Assembly (NCBI GenBank): GCA_006538405.1
Contig: BJKQ01000005.1
Location: 1,736,001-1,800,000, forward strand
DNA: 64,000 bases
Direction: 5' to 3'
Origin: Hansfordia pulvinata
Taxonomy: Eukaryota > Ascomycota > Sordariomycetes > Xylariales
Below, piece after piece: positions 35,502 to 47,357 of this stretch. The notes below the pieces were generated by a model. The model was given only the letters and a program-made list of their open reading frames with translations. It was not told the origin of the DNA and searched no databases. Position numbers and translations under genes: made by a program. Position 1 is the stretch's first letter. Each line of letters starts with the position of its first letter.

Positions 35502-38215
35502 ATGGCGGCCAACTTGGGCAGGGACAGCTTCAACAGCCAGTCCATTGGCCCCAACCTCAACGGCACCGTCAAGCAGGTGAGTACGGTAGCTACCAGCTAG
35601 CTGTCTGTCCCCCGTCAATCCGAGCGCTGCCTTGCACTCACGTGCGCATCACCATTCCATAACTCAACCCGGCCCGAGTCACCTCCCTGCCTTGCAGCGC
35701 AATCCCATCCGCCAACGCGCCCCGGCACGTCATTCAAGCTTCACCCTGCGTTCAAGCCTTACTGCGCGCGCGCTTAGCCTGGTCCTGCCTCCCGCGACTT
35801 GTTTGTCGCCCTGCATGTTCCGTCGTTTGCCCATCCCCAGCCTGCAGCGCGCACACCAGAGCAACCTGAAAGCCTTGTGTGACCTTGGCAGCGCCTGTGG
35901 TCTGCGACATTGCTGCCCCTCCGACCGCCGATTCTCCTCCCTCTCCCCCGTTTGCCAAATCATCTAGTCTGGATGCGCGTTTGTGCTCTGCCGCTTTCCA
36001 CCCCCAATCACCACCCAGCCGACCCCCGCCCAACATCGCAAGACTTTCGCACCGATAACCTGCGCACCTACACCTATCCACTGCCCAAGACCTGGCCGCT
36101 GGCATCCCGGCTTGCCTGTCGCGTCGAGATGGCTCAAAGCGCCTCGGACTTGGTCGGGCTTCTCGCCGGAGCTTTGGACGCAGCCCTACTGGACGCCGAC
36201 AAAGAGCTAACACTTACAACGCAGGCGCGTGTCTTGATGGTTGGTGCTGGTGGCATTGGCTGCGAGTTGCTGAAAAATCTAGTTCTCACCGGTTATCGCG
36301 AAGTTGTCATCGTCGACCTCGACACAATCGACCTCAGCAACCTCAACCGACAGTTCCTCTTTCGACACGAGCATATAAAAAAGTCCAAAGCGCTAGTATG
36401 TCATGCTCCCCAAAGATCGGGCGTCCCCCTTGACCAAAGACTAACCTGACCTGTACAGGTTGCGAAAGAGGCCGCTCAAAAATTCAACCCCAACGTCGAA
36501 CTGGTCGCACACCACGCCAATATCAAAGATGCGCAATTCGACGTCGCGTGGTTCGGCAGCTTCCGGCTCGTCTTCAATGCGCTGGACAACCTCGAGGCCA
36601 GACGGCATGTGAACAAGATGTGCCTGGCAGCCGACGTACCTCTGATCGAGAGCGGAACCACAGGGTTCAACGGCCAGGTACAGGTCATCAAGAAGGGCGT
36701 GACCGCTTGCTACGACTGCACCGCTAAAGAAACGCCCAAATCCTTCCCCGTATGCACCATTCGAAGCACGCCGAGCCAACCCATCCACTGCATCGTCTGG
36801 GGCAAGAGTTACTTATTGAACGAGATGTTTGGCGCCAGTGAGGACCAGGAGGCTTTCGACAATACGCAAAATTCGGACAACGAGAAGGAGATTCAGGAAC
36901 TGAAGAAGGAGGCCGAGGCATTGCGGGCCATCAGAGAATCGGTCGGCTCCAACGACTTTCCGGGAAAGCTGTTCGACAAGGTCTTCCACGCCGACGTCAA
37001 CCGACTGCGATCAATGGAGGACATGTGGAAGTCGCGGAATCCCCCCGAGCCCTTGCAGTACGCCGACGTCATGGCTCAAGTGTCGAAAGCAGGCATCGAC
37101 AAGGACAAGCTTATTCAGGATGACCAACGTGTTTGGAATCTGGAAGAGAACCTGGTCGTTTTCAACGACAGCCTCGAGCGGCTGAGCAAGACAATGGCAG
37201 ACCTGAGAAAGGAACACGACGGGAACTCCGCACCACCGATGATCACGTTCGACAAGGATGACATCGACACCCTGGACTTTGTGACTGCCAGCGCCAACAT
37301 CCGATCTCACGTGTTCGGCATCGACAAAAAGTCGCGTTTTGCCGTCAAGCAGATGGCAGGCAACATCATCCCGGCAATTGCGACCACCAATGCGATAGTT
37401 GCGGGGCTCTGCGTCCTTGAGTCCTTCAAGGTGCTCAATGGCGACTTCGAAAAGGCCAAAGAAGTCTTCCTCTCCCCGTTCAACAACCAGAGACTGCTCA
37501 GTTCGTCAGCGTCGCGACAGCCAAATGCCGACTGCCCCGTTTGCGGAGTCGTGTACACGACCGCAAATGCGGACTTGGAAAAAGCGACGCTGAAGGATGT
37601 GGTAGAGGACTTTGTCAAGTCGCAACTTGGGTTTGGTGAAAAGGAGTTTGGCCTCTACGGAGACGCTGGCCTGCTATACGACCCCGATGAGACGGACAAC
37701 CTCGAGAAGAAGCTACCTGAGCTGGGTAGGTGTTCAAAGCAAATCGCTTTCTATTCTCGACAGCAAACTAATAATCGTACAGGTATCAAAGCGAACCACT
37801 TTGTGACGGTTGTGGACGACTCGGACGAAGACACCTTTGTCAATGTGGTGATCAACATCCAAGAAGCGTAAATTACTCCTCCTCGACCGCGCATTAGAAT
37901 TGCTGTACTGACAACGATTCCAGAAAGGAGTCCTTATCTGGCAAGCCCATCCAGGCGCTCATGGACCAGCCGCCCACGATTCCCCACAAGCCCAAGAAGC
38001 CCGCGCCCCAGACCAATGGCGATGCCAACGGGCAAACCAACGGAAACCATGCCGGTGACGAGGCGGCTCCGAAAGATCTCAAGAGACAAAGGACCGATGA
38101 AGCAGAGGGGCCCCAGACCAAGAAGGCCAAGCAGGCACCGAAATCAGACGGGGATGACGATGTCGTCCTTGTGGACGATGCTGCCAACGGCGGCTATATC
38201 GTTGTTGACGACTGA
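35502..38215 (+). CDS. UBA2: SUMO-activating enzyme E1 catalytic subunit UBA2
   Basis: This subunit pairs with Aos1 to adenylate SUMO, holds it as a thioester and passes it to Ubc9. Five exons are 35502-35576, 36225-36395, 36459-37725, 37783-37867 and 37924-38215, giving 629 residues. Exon 1 encodes [20 protein letters not shown] and joins as [19 protein letters not shown], the form I expect from fungal orthologues. The ATP-binding part continues with [20 protein letters not shown]. Zn-binding CxxC pairs are CYDC and CPVC. The catalytic Cys lies in [20 protein letters not shown] near residue 181. A ubiquitin-fold region follows, then a tail with a bipartite basic nuclear signal (KRQR...KKAK) and an acidic VVLVDD SUMO-interaction-like motif. 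Intron 1 is unusually long (648 nt) and contains an in-frame alternative ATG at 36129. Confidence 0.95.
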
Positions 38216-38296
38216 GCGATCCAAATGCGAGCGGCAGCGCCATGTTCCACAGGTCGGGGCCCACAGAGGGTGTCGCGTGGCAGGCACTGGCCAAAT

Positions 38297-39766
38297 TCAC
38301 GTGGCGCTCAAGCCGCCGTCGAGGTTCAACACGCAGTTGCTTGCGTAGCTGTTCTCCACCAGGAAGAGAGCTGCGTGGGCAACCTCGTAGTCCAGTCCTA
38401 AGCGGTTCAAGGGGATTCGGCTTGACAGTTCACCTTTCTGATTTAGGTCTGCAGATACGACCCGAGAATTTTGTAATTTAGCCGCATTGTACAAGACGGA
38501 TTAGGAGGCGAAAAGGGGGGAAGGCGCGTGGGGTATGGGGAGGCAAAGCACGTCTTGATAAAGCCAACTTGGCGAAAGGGCGGGGAACTGGTCTTATCCT
38601 TCTTTCAAGAGGGGCGAACAGGAATTTCACTCGGAACGCATCCGATTGCACGTACCTTCAGTCATCTCGGTCGAGATGTATCCGGGTAAAAGGACATTGG
38701 CTCGGATGCCGAAACGGCCCACCTCGGAAGCAAGGGCTCTCGTCAGACCTAGATGGAAGACGGGATACGGGAGTGGTTAGAAGCCGGTAGCCTTGAACCT
38801 TTTTTTTTCTCCCACACTTGACCGTCTGGGCCATGTAGCAGGTGAATCGTTTCACGTCCTACTCGCACTGGAAGATCCCATGTCTGAACCAGGACCACGG
38901 GCCAGATAGAATCGACGTGAAAAAGAAGAAAGGTGTGTGGATCAGAGCAAGCAAGCATACCAATGACGCCGGCCTTGGAGGCGGCGTAGACGGAGGCGCC
39001 CCTGCCCCCGTTGGTCGCCAGCAGGCTGGAGACGTTGACGACGCAGCCACCGCGCTTGTGGCGTATCATGTGCGGGGCGAGGGTGCGGCAGCCGAGGGTG
39101 GTGCCGAGCAGGTTGGTGTCGAGGACGCGCTTGACGACGTCCTCGGAGGTGCGGTGCAGGAGCGAGTTGTGCGCGACGCCGGCGGCGTTGATGAGGATGT
39201 CGTAGGTCTTTTCGTTATGGTGGTGGTGGTGGTGGTGATGTCAGTCAGCACGTGACTTGGTGTGCATCTCGTTTGGATCTCGGGGACATGCATATGCAGA
39301 CTGCGGCTACGGGATCGGGGAGGAGGGAGGGGTCTTGCACGCGGCGTTTGAGCCAGAGGTGGTGTATGGAAAGAGGGTGGTGAGGAGATGCCGCGACGAG
39401 GAGCCCGCGAAAGAAGACACGAGCAAGGGGGAAGGGAGAAGGGGGAAGGAGAAGGCGGCAACTCACCCTCGTCTTGTCGGCCTCGAGCACGCGGGCCCAG
39501 CCGTCGGCGTCGGCGACGTCGAACTCGGCGTGGTCGTGGAGCAAGCGCTCGTCCGGGTGTCTGTCGTTGGGCACCGGGGCCGGGGCCGAGGCCGGGGTGG
39601 GCAGGGAGGCGACGGCTGCGGCGAGCGAGGCGGCGTCGCGGCCGACCAGGGTGCAGGCGGCGCCGCGGGCGGCGAGGGCGCGGGCGATGGCCAGGCCGAT
39701 GCCGCGGCTGCCGCCGGTCACGAGGGCGCGGCTGCGGGCGAGGCGGCGCACCGCGCTGATGTTCAT
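38297..39766 (-). CDS. Short-chain dehydrogenase/reductase, 3-oxoacyl-ACP reductase (OAR1/FabG)-like
   Basis: This is an NAD(P)H-dependent SDR that probably reduces 3-oxoacyl groups, possibly in mitochondrial fatty-acid synthesis. Minus-strand exons are 39766-39467, 39207-38961, 38748-38656 and 38448-38297, giving 263 residues. Motifs are the cofactor loop TGGSRGIG, the NAAG motif in DILINAAGVAHNSLLHRTSE, the catalytic Ser in VNVSSLLATNGG and the YxxxK pair in VYAASKAGVIGLTRALASEV. The C-terminus CVLNLDGGLSAT is the usual SDR ending. The first ten residues are basic (MNISAVRRLARSR) but make a very short presequence, so the location is uncertain. Intron 1 (259 nt) holds a GGT repeat. The stop codon is only 81 bp from that of UBA2, so the 3' UTRs should overlap. 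Other SDR roles are possible. Confidence 0.86.
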
Positions 39767-41025
39767 TGTGAGTCTGGGCTCGGTTTTCCTCTCTGGTCCG
39801 TCTTCGCCCGAACCGACGATGGTGTCGCGTGCGTGGTTGAAATGGGTAGCGCTGCTGCTCTCGAGGTACCGACTACAGGACAGGCAGAGGATTGTACGCA
39901 GTACGGAGCACTCGCAGATGCTCGCAGTGGGCCAGTATCGTACGAGTACCTACCTACAGATACTCGTATCCGTACAACGGGGGCTGTTATCCAATTTTGC
40001 TGGGGTTGATTTGGGGCGACAAGGGAATTGTCCGCCGGGCGAGGTGCAGAATTAGCTGCCTCGGTCGACGGGACGGAATCCGCGGGCGGAGCGGGTCTCA
40101 CGGTGACCTCAGTCGCGATGATGGCCTATGACGGTGACGGGTGGCGGCGACGGTGGGGATGACGGTGACATCGAAGAGATGGATTGGGTGGGAGCCGAGT
40201 GTGAGGGCTGCTCGCGCCGGCATTGGGCTTGGAATGCTGAATGCTGGCACAGGCAAGACGACATCCATCCTAGTAAACGGATCCGGCGCGCGCCCCGGGA
40301 TAACGTTGGCCAACCCACTCACTCCGTCGGGAACGGTCTCGCTCGCGCTGCAGACCAAATCGCCAGGCGCGTCCGGCCCCGACGACCCTTACTATTACGT
40401 GGATTGCTGGCATCCTGACATGGATCCTGGCTGACCTGGCCCATCCCCATCCCATCACTCTCTCCAGCTAAAGCCCCGTCAGCCTCGTCTGTTACAGTAA
40501 TTTGATGTCATCCCCTTCTTGCCGTCCCAGCGTGTCCGCCACTTCAGCATCGCCAGCCTCCCTCTCCATGGCGCCGAGCCACTCTCTCCACCCCTAATCG
40601 TAATCGCCTTTCCAGTCCGTCGCCCATCGCGTTATCCCACTCGGCCAATTTGACCGACAACCCGACAACCCGACACCGCCCACCGCCACCCACCGCTTCG
40701 GCCACCTCCCTTCACATGCGCGACTACACGATCCGGCCACCCCGGCGCACGCAACCCGCCTGAACTACGAGCCCCACGGCACCCGAGCTGGGAGGCGCGC
40801 GCGCACGAGATAGAACTGCCGCCCTGTCTGCTCCGCCTCTGCCACCTGCAGCCGCGCACTCGCACCCCTGTACCCCCACGTCGTCCCCGTCGTCGTCTCT
40901 GCCATCACCGCCGCGACTCCGGGACGCCTGCCCCAGCTCCCGCATTCTCGGACACTGTCGCGGTGTCTAGCCCACCGCCTGGCCTTCAGGACAGTCGACG
41001 GCGCCCTCTGCAACTTGGGGTCTTC
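39767..41025. other. Divergent intergenic region, SDR / LCB3-like
   Basis: This 1.26-kb stretch carries both promoters. It contains TACGAGTAC at 39941-39949 with TACTCGTA at 39961-39968, an inverted pair. The 450 bp before the LCB3-like start are very C-rich on the plus strand. No gene was recognised. Confidence 0.5.
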
Positions 41026-43040
41026 ATGAATACCGCCCGCGCCAATGGCTCCGCCCCGGGGGCCGGGAGTCACACGGACTCGCGCAAGCACGCTCACGCG
41101 CCCATGCCGCCCCTCGACACCAAGATGGCCCCGGCCCCAGAGGCGTCGGTGTCCGAACCCGCAGACCCGCCGACCGTGGTGGACGCCGGCCTCCGCAGCC
41201 TCGACCACTACCGCCGCGCCCTGCCCAAGTGGCGATACGACATGCGCCAGGCCGCCCTGCCCCTGATCCGCTGGGAGACGCCCTACCTGGCCTGGGTCCA
41301 GCACAAGCTGCGCTCGCCTGCGCTCGACAGCTACTTCGCCATCACCGCAAACCTCGGCACCCATACCTTCTTCATGATTTTCCTCCCCATCATGTTCTGG
41401 TGTGGCTTTCCCTCCTTTGGCAAGGGGTAAGTCAAGTCCGGAGGCCCCTTTGCTGAGGCTTACTGACATGCGCGCGGCAGCCTCGTCCACATCCTGGCCG
41501 CCGGCGTCTTCTGGTCCGGCTTCGTCAAGGACTTCTTCTCCCTCCCGCGGCCCCTATCGCCGCCCCTCCACCGAATCACAATGTCCGGGTCCGTCGCCCT
41601 CGAATATGGCTTCCCCTCCACCCACTCGGCCAACGCCGTCTCCGTCGCCGTTTACGCCATCTTGTGCCTGCGGTCCCCCGACAATCCCTTCGCCCCCTCG
41701 ACCAAGTCTGCCCTTGAGGCGTTGGCCTACTTCTACACCGTCAGCATCATTTTCGGCCGCCTCTACTGCGGCATGCACGGCTTTGTTGACGTCATTGTCG
41801 GCGGTATCATGGGCGCCGCCATCTCGCTTGTCGAGTGGTACGCCGCCCCTTTTGTCGACGCCGCCCTGAGCGACAACGGCTGGTCGGCTGTGCTCCTCTT
41901 CGTCCTCGCAATCATCATCCTCATTCGCATCCACCCGGAGCCGGCGGACGACTGCCCCTGCTTCGACGACAGCGTCTCTTTCTCCGGCGTCGTGATTGGC
42001 CTTGAATGTGCCTCGTGGCACTACAACAATGGCCCATCTCAGCCCGCTTTCGATCTCGCTGCCCTCGGCTGGCCGGCTGCCGTCTGTCGCATCGTGCTCG
42101 GGATCCTAGCCATCCTCGCCTGGCGTGAGGTCGCCAAGCCCTGTCTGCTCAAGGGTTTGCCTCACGTGTTTCGTCTCGTCGAGACTTGGGGCCTCAGTCT
42201 GCCCCGGCGCTTCTTCAAGCCTGCCTCCGAGTACAACAGCGTCCCGGCTCGTTTGCGCGTCGATAACGTCATGCCCGAGGTCAGCGACCTGCCGGGCATC
42301 ATCACCTCCATCCGCCACCCGGGTCGCGGCCGGTCCATCTCCATAGGGCCTCAGAGCGCCGCCGACGCCTACGAGACCCTTGCCTACCGCGAGCGCCGTC
42401 GGAGGGAGAGTCTGAGCGAGAGCGCGGGTGCCGACAACACCGCTCCGAACGTGCTCCGCGCCAAGGCCAGCGCTCCCAATCTTCCCGTCGGTGGTGCTGG
42501 CAACAGAACACTGAACGGGGCGCCCAAGAGCGCTTCCGCTGCCGTCAGCACAGGTGCTTCCATTGCTGGACCCACCGCACAGCGGCGGTTGGCCGAGTAC
42601 GAGAGGCAGATGGGCGAGGGGACGGTCGTGGTGGCGTCGCCTGTAGATATGACGGCGTCGAGCGGCGCTGAAAGGGCGAGTCGAGGGCCGCAGGAGAATG
42701 GCACCACGAGCAGTAGGCCGCACGGCGACGGCGGCAGGGTGGAGCCCGACATGGACCTTTTCGTGGGGCAGCAGGACGAGCTGAGTGAGCGCGAGGTCTT
42801 CTCGCGGCTTGTCAAGCCCCGCGTGCGCTACGATATTGAGGTTGTCACCAAGCTTGTTGTCTACGCAGGTGAGTATTCCCCATGCTGTAGTAACGTTGAC
42901 TTGCCCTTCGGCAAGTGAGACGGTCGTTTGGCTCGGCTCACTAATATACCCTTCTAGGCATTGCTTGGATCGCAGTGGAAGGGGCGCCGGTGCTGTTCGA
43001 ACTGATACCCGGCCTAGGCATGGTGTCTGCGTTGCGGTGA
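41026..43040 (+). CDS. LCB3: Sphingoid-base-phosphate phosphatase, PAP2 family (LCB3-like)
   Basis: This is an ER integral-membrane phosphatase that dephosphorylates long-chain base phosphates and so feeds ceramide synthesis. Exons 41026-41426, 41481-42868 and 42958-43040 give 623 residues. The three PAP2 active-site motifs are present: KDFFSLPRP near residues 149-157, FPSTHSANAVS near 178 and SIIFGRLYCGMHGFVDVIVG near 221-240. Multiple hydrophobic segments surround them, including VLLFVLAIIILIRIHP and WPAAVCRIVLGILAILAWRE. A long hydrophilic Ser/Ala/Arg-rich region follows (about residues 370-590) with clusters of possible phosphosites, then a final span (YDIEVVTKLVVYAGIAWIAV). Yeast Lcb3 and Ysr3 are shorter, about 400 residues; the inserted region is the main difference. 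Confidence 0.88.
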
Positions 43041-46000
43041 AGCCTTCAGCGGCAGTCCGCGGATCGATGAATCCAGCTCGGCTCGGCCAGCGCCCTCTCG
43101 GGATCGAGTATCATCGTACGCTGGGCATATACTACATGTACGATCGTCTCGTCCCAATGAGCCAGCCCCTCACGCATTGGCTGGTAGTGTTGAAGGCTCC
43201 ATGTGGCCCAAATATTTCCAGGCTCCCTCTAAACGAGGAGACCTGTGAACGCTGGCCATTTCTGCCTTGACAGGCCAAACCCACTTCCTGGGGGGCAGTC
43301 TAAGCGCCCGTGCCTGTCATACGCGCGTTTCTCTGCCTGCCAGATTCTTGAATATACTTGCCTACCTTTTCAATACGCCGCAGATCAGCCATGGTATTCT
43401 GTAGTAGACTGTGTCGTCGTCCTCACAACATACTCGAGTTCCAACTTAACTTCTGGCATAGAAAAGATCATGCATCAGACTTACCCATGTGCTGTAGAGG
43501 TGCCTCTGCGGGCGAGAACCAAGTAGCATCGGCATCCCCGCGCAGAGATGGTCTGCCAGCGTGATGAGGACGAATGCAAGGCGGCAGATCGAGACGGGCT
43601 CAACTCGGGTGCAGTTACTGGTAGAGCCGGCGAGATGCCGCTGGGACGCTTTGGAGGGGGCCAATTGCCAAAGCTGGGCTTTTCAGGAGGGGCGACGGCA
43701 GATGGGGAATAGAATCTCGTCACCGGCAGAGAGGTTCCAGAGCCATCAAGGGCTGTGAGTGAATAATGATAAGGTTACGTGGTAGGGCTCACCTACGGTG
43801 TTTGCCTGTGATTCCCATATCTCGAGCCCATGACAGAACACCGTCACGTTGAGGCTGTATCAAGGGGAAGCGGGTATCCCAGGCACGTTCAAGGGGAACG
43901 ATGTAGGCGCTCACCACGTGGGACACGGCTCATCAGGGCTCTGACGTTAGAAGATGCAGGGAGAGAGCGCTTGTCGGGATCGGAGTCGGGCCCGTCGCCG
44001 CGCAGCCCCCCGACCGACCTCTGGTCGTTCCTGCCCGACTTGACTTCCAGGCGCCTTCCGTGGTTTGACCTACTACGCGTACATGCTTTGCTAATTCCCG
44101 TCTTCTGTTGATTCACCTCGAACTTCCAAAACCTGCCATCTACTCGTCATTTTCCATCCGACAATCGCCAGTCCAAACCCCTCAACACCACACAAAGTCA
44201 TCATCTTTCGGAGTGGCCAGTGTGCTGCGAGCGGCGACGCCCACGATGCGACGACGTCCATCATCACAGCGTCAACCGGCACGGCTTGCCCGAATCGATG
44301 CCATGGTCGCCACCAGCAGCTTCTCATGCAAGTCAGCCCTACAAGATATATTCCATGTGGCTGACACCATTTGTCAATCAGTCAATGGTCTGGCACTGTT
44401 CATATCAGCGGCGCAGTCAGACTCGCTTGGACAGGGCACTGCACTTTTCTGCGCCTTGGCGGATTGCTCGAGGCAACAAGACTAACCCCGGACTGGTCGC
44501 TGAAAGGCTGAGACCGAATGCTTGGCGGTGTGTGACCAGGGTGTCGGGCAGTGGCGGCGTCCTCTCCTCTCGCGAGACGTCTTGGGCTCATTTGGCAACT
44601 GGGACATGGCGGTTGCCCCTCACTCTATTTCCGCCATCAGAGGGTCCAACACGCCACACGAGGGTGACAAGCGCCGGCCTTGTCATGTGCATGTTTCCGC
44701 CGTCTCCGCCGTCCCCGCCGACACGCCTGGCTCGCAACCCCCTCATCCCGGCAAACCCGGCAGTCGGCGGCCGGCGGCCACAAATGGCACCGGAAGCAGT
44801 GCAAGGACTCGGTATGATCATACGAGAAGTGGTGCAATAGCAGGGCAGGCAGGCATGGTGGCAGGGTATGCAACCCTCCAGTCCGCCACGTTCCTCCCGG
44901 AGCACCTCGTCCTGGTTTCCGATGTGGGTGGACAAAGCCGGAGCCTCCCCGCCCCGCCCGCCCCCTAACCAGGGTAGCGGGACGGTGGAGAGTCCCAGGT
45001 CCGGCGCTGTTACGAACCCGCACTCCCACGCACGCTCCCACGACACGCCATGGCAGACACTCGTCCAGGACCGACAACGCTTTCTCGTGCCCACCAAGAC
45101 GCTGCCAACGGCCGGGCTTCATGTCAAGCCAGACGAAAGCTTGCCTACTACCTGCCACTCCTGCTTAAAAAAGAGCCAACGTGGGACGCTCTTGGCCTGG
45201 ACTTGCAGCCGCTGCCAGACCCACAGGACGTCGCCGAGCGATTTGGCATCACCGATCTGCCTCGACGCAAGCTCGGCGTGCCGAATTAGCGCGTGCTCTC
45301 GCCCAGGCGTGCCAGGTTCCTGGATTCCTGTGGAACTTGGCCTGAGCCAAACACCAAACGCTACTGGCCAGCCACGCCCGTGACGGCTCGCTGTGATGCT
45401 TGTTGGCCGGCACCGCCGCACCAGCTACATGTACTTGTGCCCCCGTCGTTTTGCCAATCAGGAGCCGCAATGCACCCCGACGAACAGAGACGGGAGAGAC
45501 GCTGATTGGCGCGATCCGACAAGACCTGCACTCAGACATGGATCGAGCAGGCTGCGTGCGAAACCGGTGTGCTCCAAAGTCGACATTTCCATACACCACC
45601 ATGGCAATCTCCATCGGGCTTTTCGGGTACGGTAGCAAGCACGGCCTGAGGCACGAAGTACTCTTAGGTAAGGTAGGCTGCCATTCGGTTCGCCTCTTGC
45701 GTTAGGTACTGGCCATCTACTTGTACTGGCGTCGCGGCCCTTCTGTCGAAAACAGTGCCGGCCAGTCTCGCCTGCTTGGCCTTATCAACATGGACCGCAA
45801 CCTTCTCTCTGGCACCCCTCGCTGTTGGGAACTGACTTGGAAGAGAAAGAGGCTGGCTGCCTTTGCGGTTCCGACCTGTCTTGCTTGTCTCGTCGGCCGG
45901 CGGATCGTGATTGTGGCGGCCCTTTTCCCATTTTAAACCCAGGCGTTGGCCCCATCATCCCACAAGCCCCGGGTATCGTGGAGGCATGACTCTGACTGAC

Positions 46001-46738
46001 GTTCGTCTGACGCCACTGGGGGCTTTTCCTGCACGCCAAGACTCGACCAACGGCTGAGGGCAGAAATTGCGAGCTCCACGCAGCTATCTCGAGCGGTCGT
46101 GTTGTAGCGATTCACATCATGGCCACGGTCCGCCTGCGACGTTGACCTCACTCTTGGCAACGTATCGTACTGAAGCCCCCGCCCCTATGGCACTTGGACT
46201 GCATTCGAGGCCTGGCTTCCCATCCAGCGGATCAGTGTCGCAAACGGTCACGGCAACAGGTACTTGCATCCTGTCTCTGTGCGGGGCCACGGTTTCGTCG
46301 AGGCCTTCATCTCCCGGGTCGCTCTCCATACCCGCCAGCCCTTCCAACCCCTGTCTTTGGCGATACGCGCAAGTATCGTTCACGCGTCATCTGTGCGACG
46401 TGACAGCAATGAAGCCGTTCCCCCTCATGTCCTTTGTGCCCCGGATTCGTTTCCGGTATTCGCTTTCAGCTTGACACCGGACTTGACTCCGGCGAGGTTC
46501 TAAGTTTGCTCGTCTCGACGTCTTCGTCGTCTTCGTCGTCTTCGTCGTCTTCGTCGTCTTCGTCGTCTTCGTCGTCTTCGTCGTCTTTCCCGCCCAGCTT
46601 GGATCATCTCCTCAAGATTCGACCAACAACACAGATATCCTTCTGATCAAGCCGGACAGAGAACTGATTTAGTCATCGACCTCGCACGTCATGACATGCC
46701 TAGTCACCCGCGGACCCGCTGCCTCAATAACCAGAACC
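43041..46738. other. Gene-free stretch of about 3.7 kb
   Basis: I find no supportable gene between the LCB3-like gene and the short Zn2Cys6 gene. Overlapping frames on both strands lack family patterns. An 80-codon plus-strand frame at 45050-45289 has protein-like composition but no start context or partner exons. A nine-base minisatellite lies near the distal end, about 150 bp before the Zn2Cys6 start. Confidence 0.5.
46518..46587. repeat. Nine-base minisatellite (TCTTCGTCG)7
   Basis: Seven perfect copies of TCTTCGTCG run from 46521 to 46583, with partial units at both ends. One frame translates it as polyserine, but that frame has no support as a gene. It lies in the 5' region of the short Zn2Cys6 gene. 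Confidence 0.93.
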
Positions 46739-47357
46739 ATGGCAGCTCCCAGCCGAGAAGGAAACACCCACCCTGTCTACGCTCACGGGCGCGTTCTCCT
46801 GCCTGCGCCCGCACCCTCCTCGGCCTCGTCGACGACGTCAGATGAAGCGACCTTTTCAATCGCGAAACGAACTCCACACTCCGTCTCGGTATGCCTGCAG
46901 GAAAAACTGGAGTCTCATCTCTAGATCGTGATGCAGCTAATGACTATGGCCTAACCCTCGGTTTGGCAGGCGTGCGAGGCTTGCCGCAAGAGGAAATCCA
47001 AGGTTAGCTCTTCACGTAAAACTCTTCGACGACGCTACCGACCACCGTGATCTCGACCTGACCGTTGCGTGACAGTGCGATGCGACCCGGCCCATCTGCC
47101 AATTGTGTCAGCAGAAGCGTACAGCATGTGTGTACGATACGAGGGAGGAAGAAACTCGGAGCCAAGCCTCCAAGCGCAAAATTGACGACCTCACCGACAA
47201 GCTCCAGGTCCGCGACGAAGTTCTGTTCCTCCTCCAAACGGGCTCCGAGGCCGAGGCACAGAGGATTCTCGTCATGATTCGAAACCGAGTGTCGCCCGAG
47301 AACATCATCCAGGACGTGAGGGCTAGTGATGCGTTGTTGAGCCTCAACAGGCCCTGA
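46739..47357 (+). CDS. Very short Zn2Cys6 DNA-binding protein without effector region
   Basis: Exons 46739-46888, 46970-47002 and 47076-47357 give 154 residues from MAAPSREGN; an in-frame ATG at 46691 would add 16. The middle exon encodes only 11 residues. The joined sequence holds a perfect binuclear zinc cluster, CEACRKRKSK followed by CDATRPICQLCQQKRTAC (spacing C2C6C6C2C6C), then a basic linker KRKIDDLTDKLQVRDEVLFL and a short helical stretch, LVMIRNRVSPENIIQDVR. The frame then stops at SLNRP. Family members normally continue for several hundred residues, and I found no continuation within the following 2 kb. It may be a truncated gene, a stand-alone DNA-binding repressor, or a gene with distant exons I missed. 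Start choice is uncertain. Confidence 0.75.

Noticed and set aside
45050..45289. 79-residue plus-strand frame with protein-like composition (ends in RRKLGVPN)
   Set aside because: It has no recognised family, no signal or partner exon, and lies in a region where overlapping frames on the other strand are equally open. It could be a small gene, but I cannot support it.
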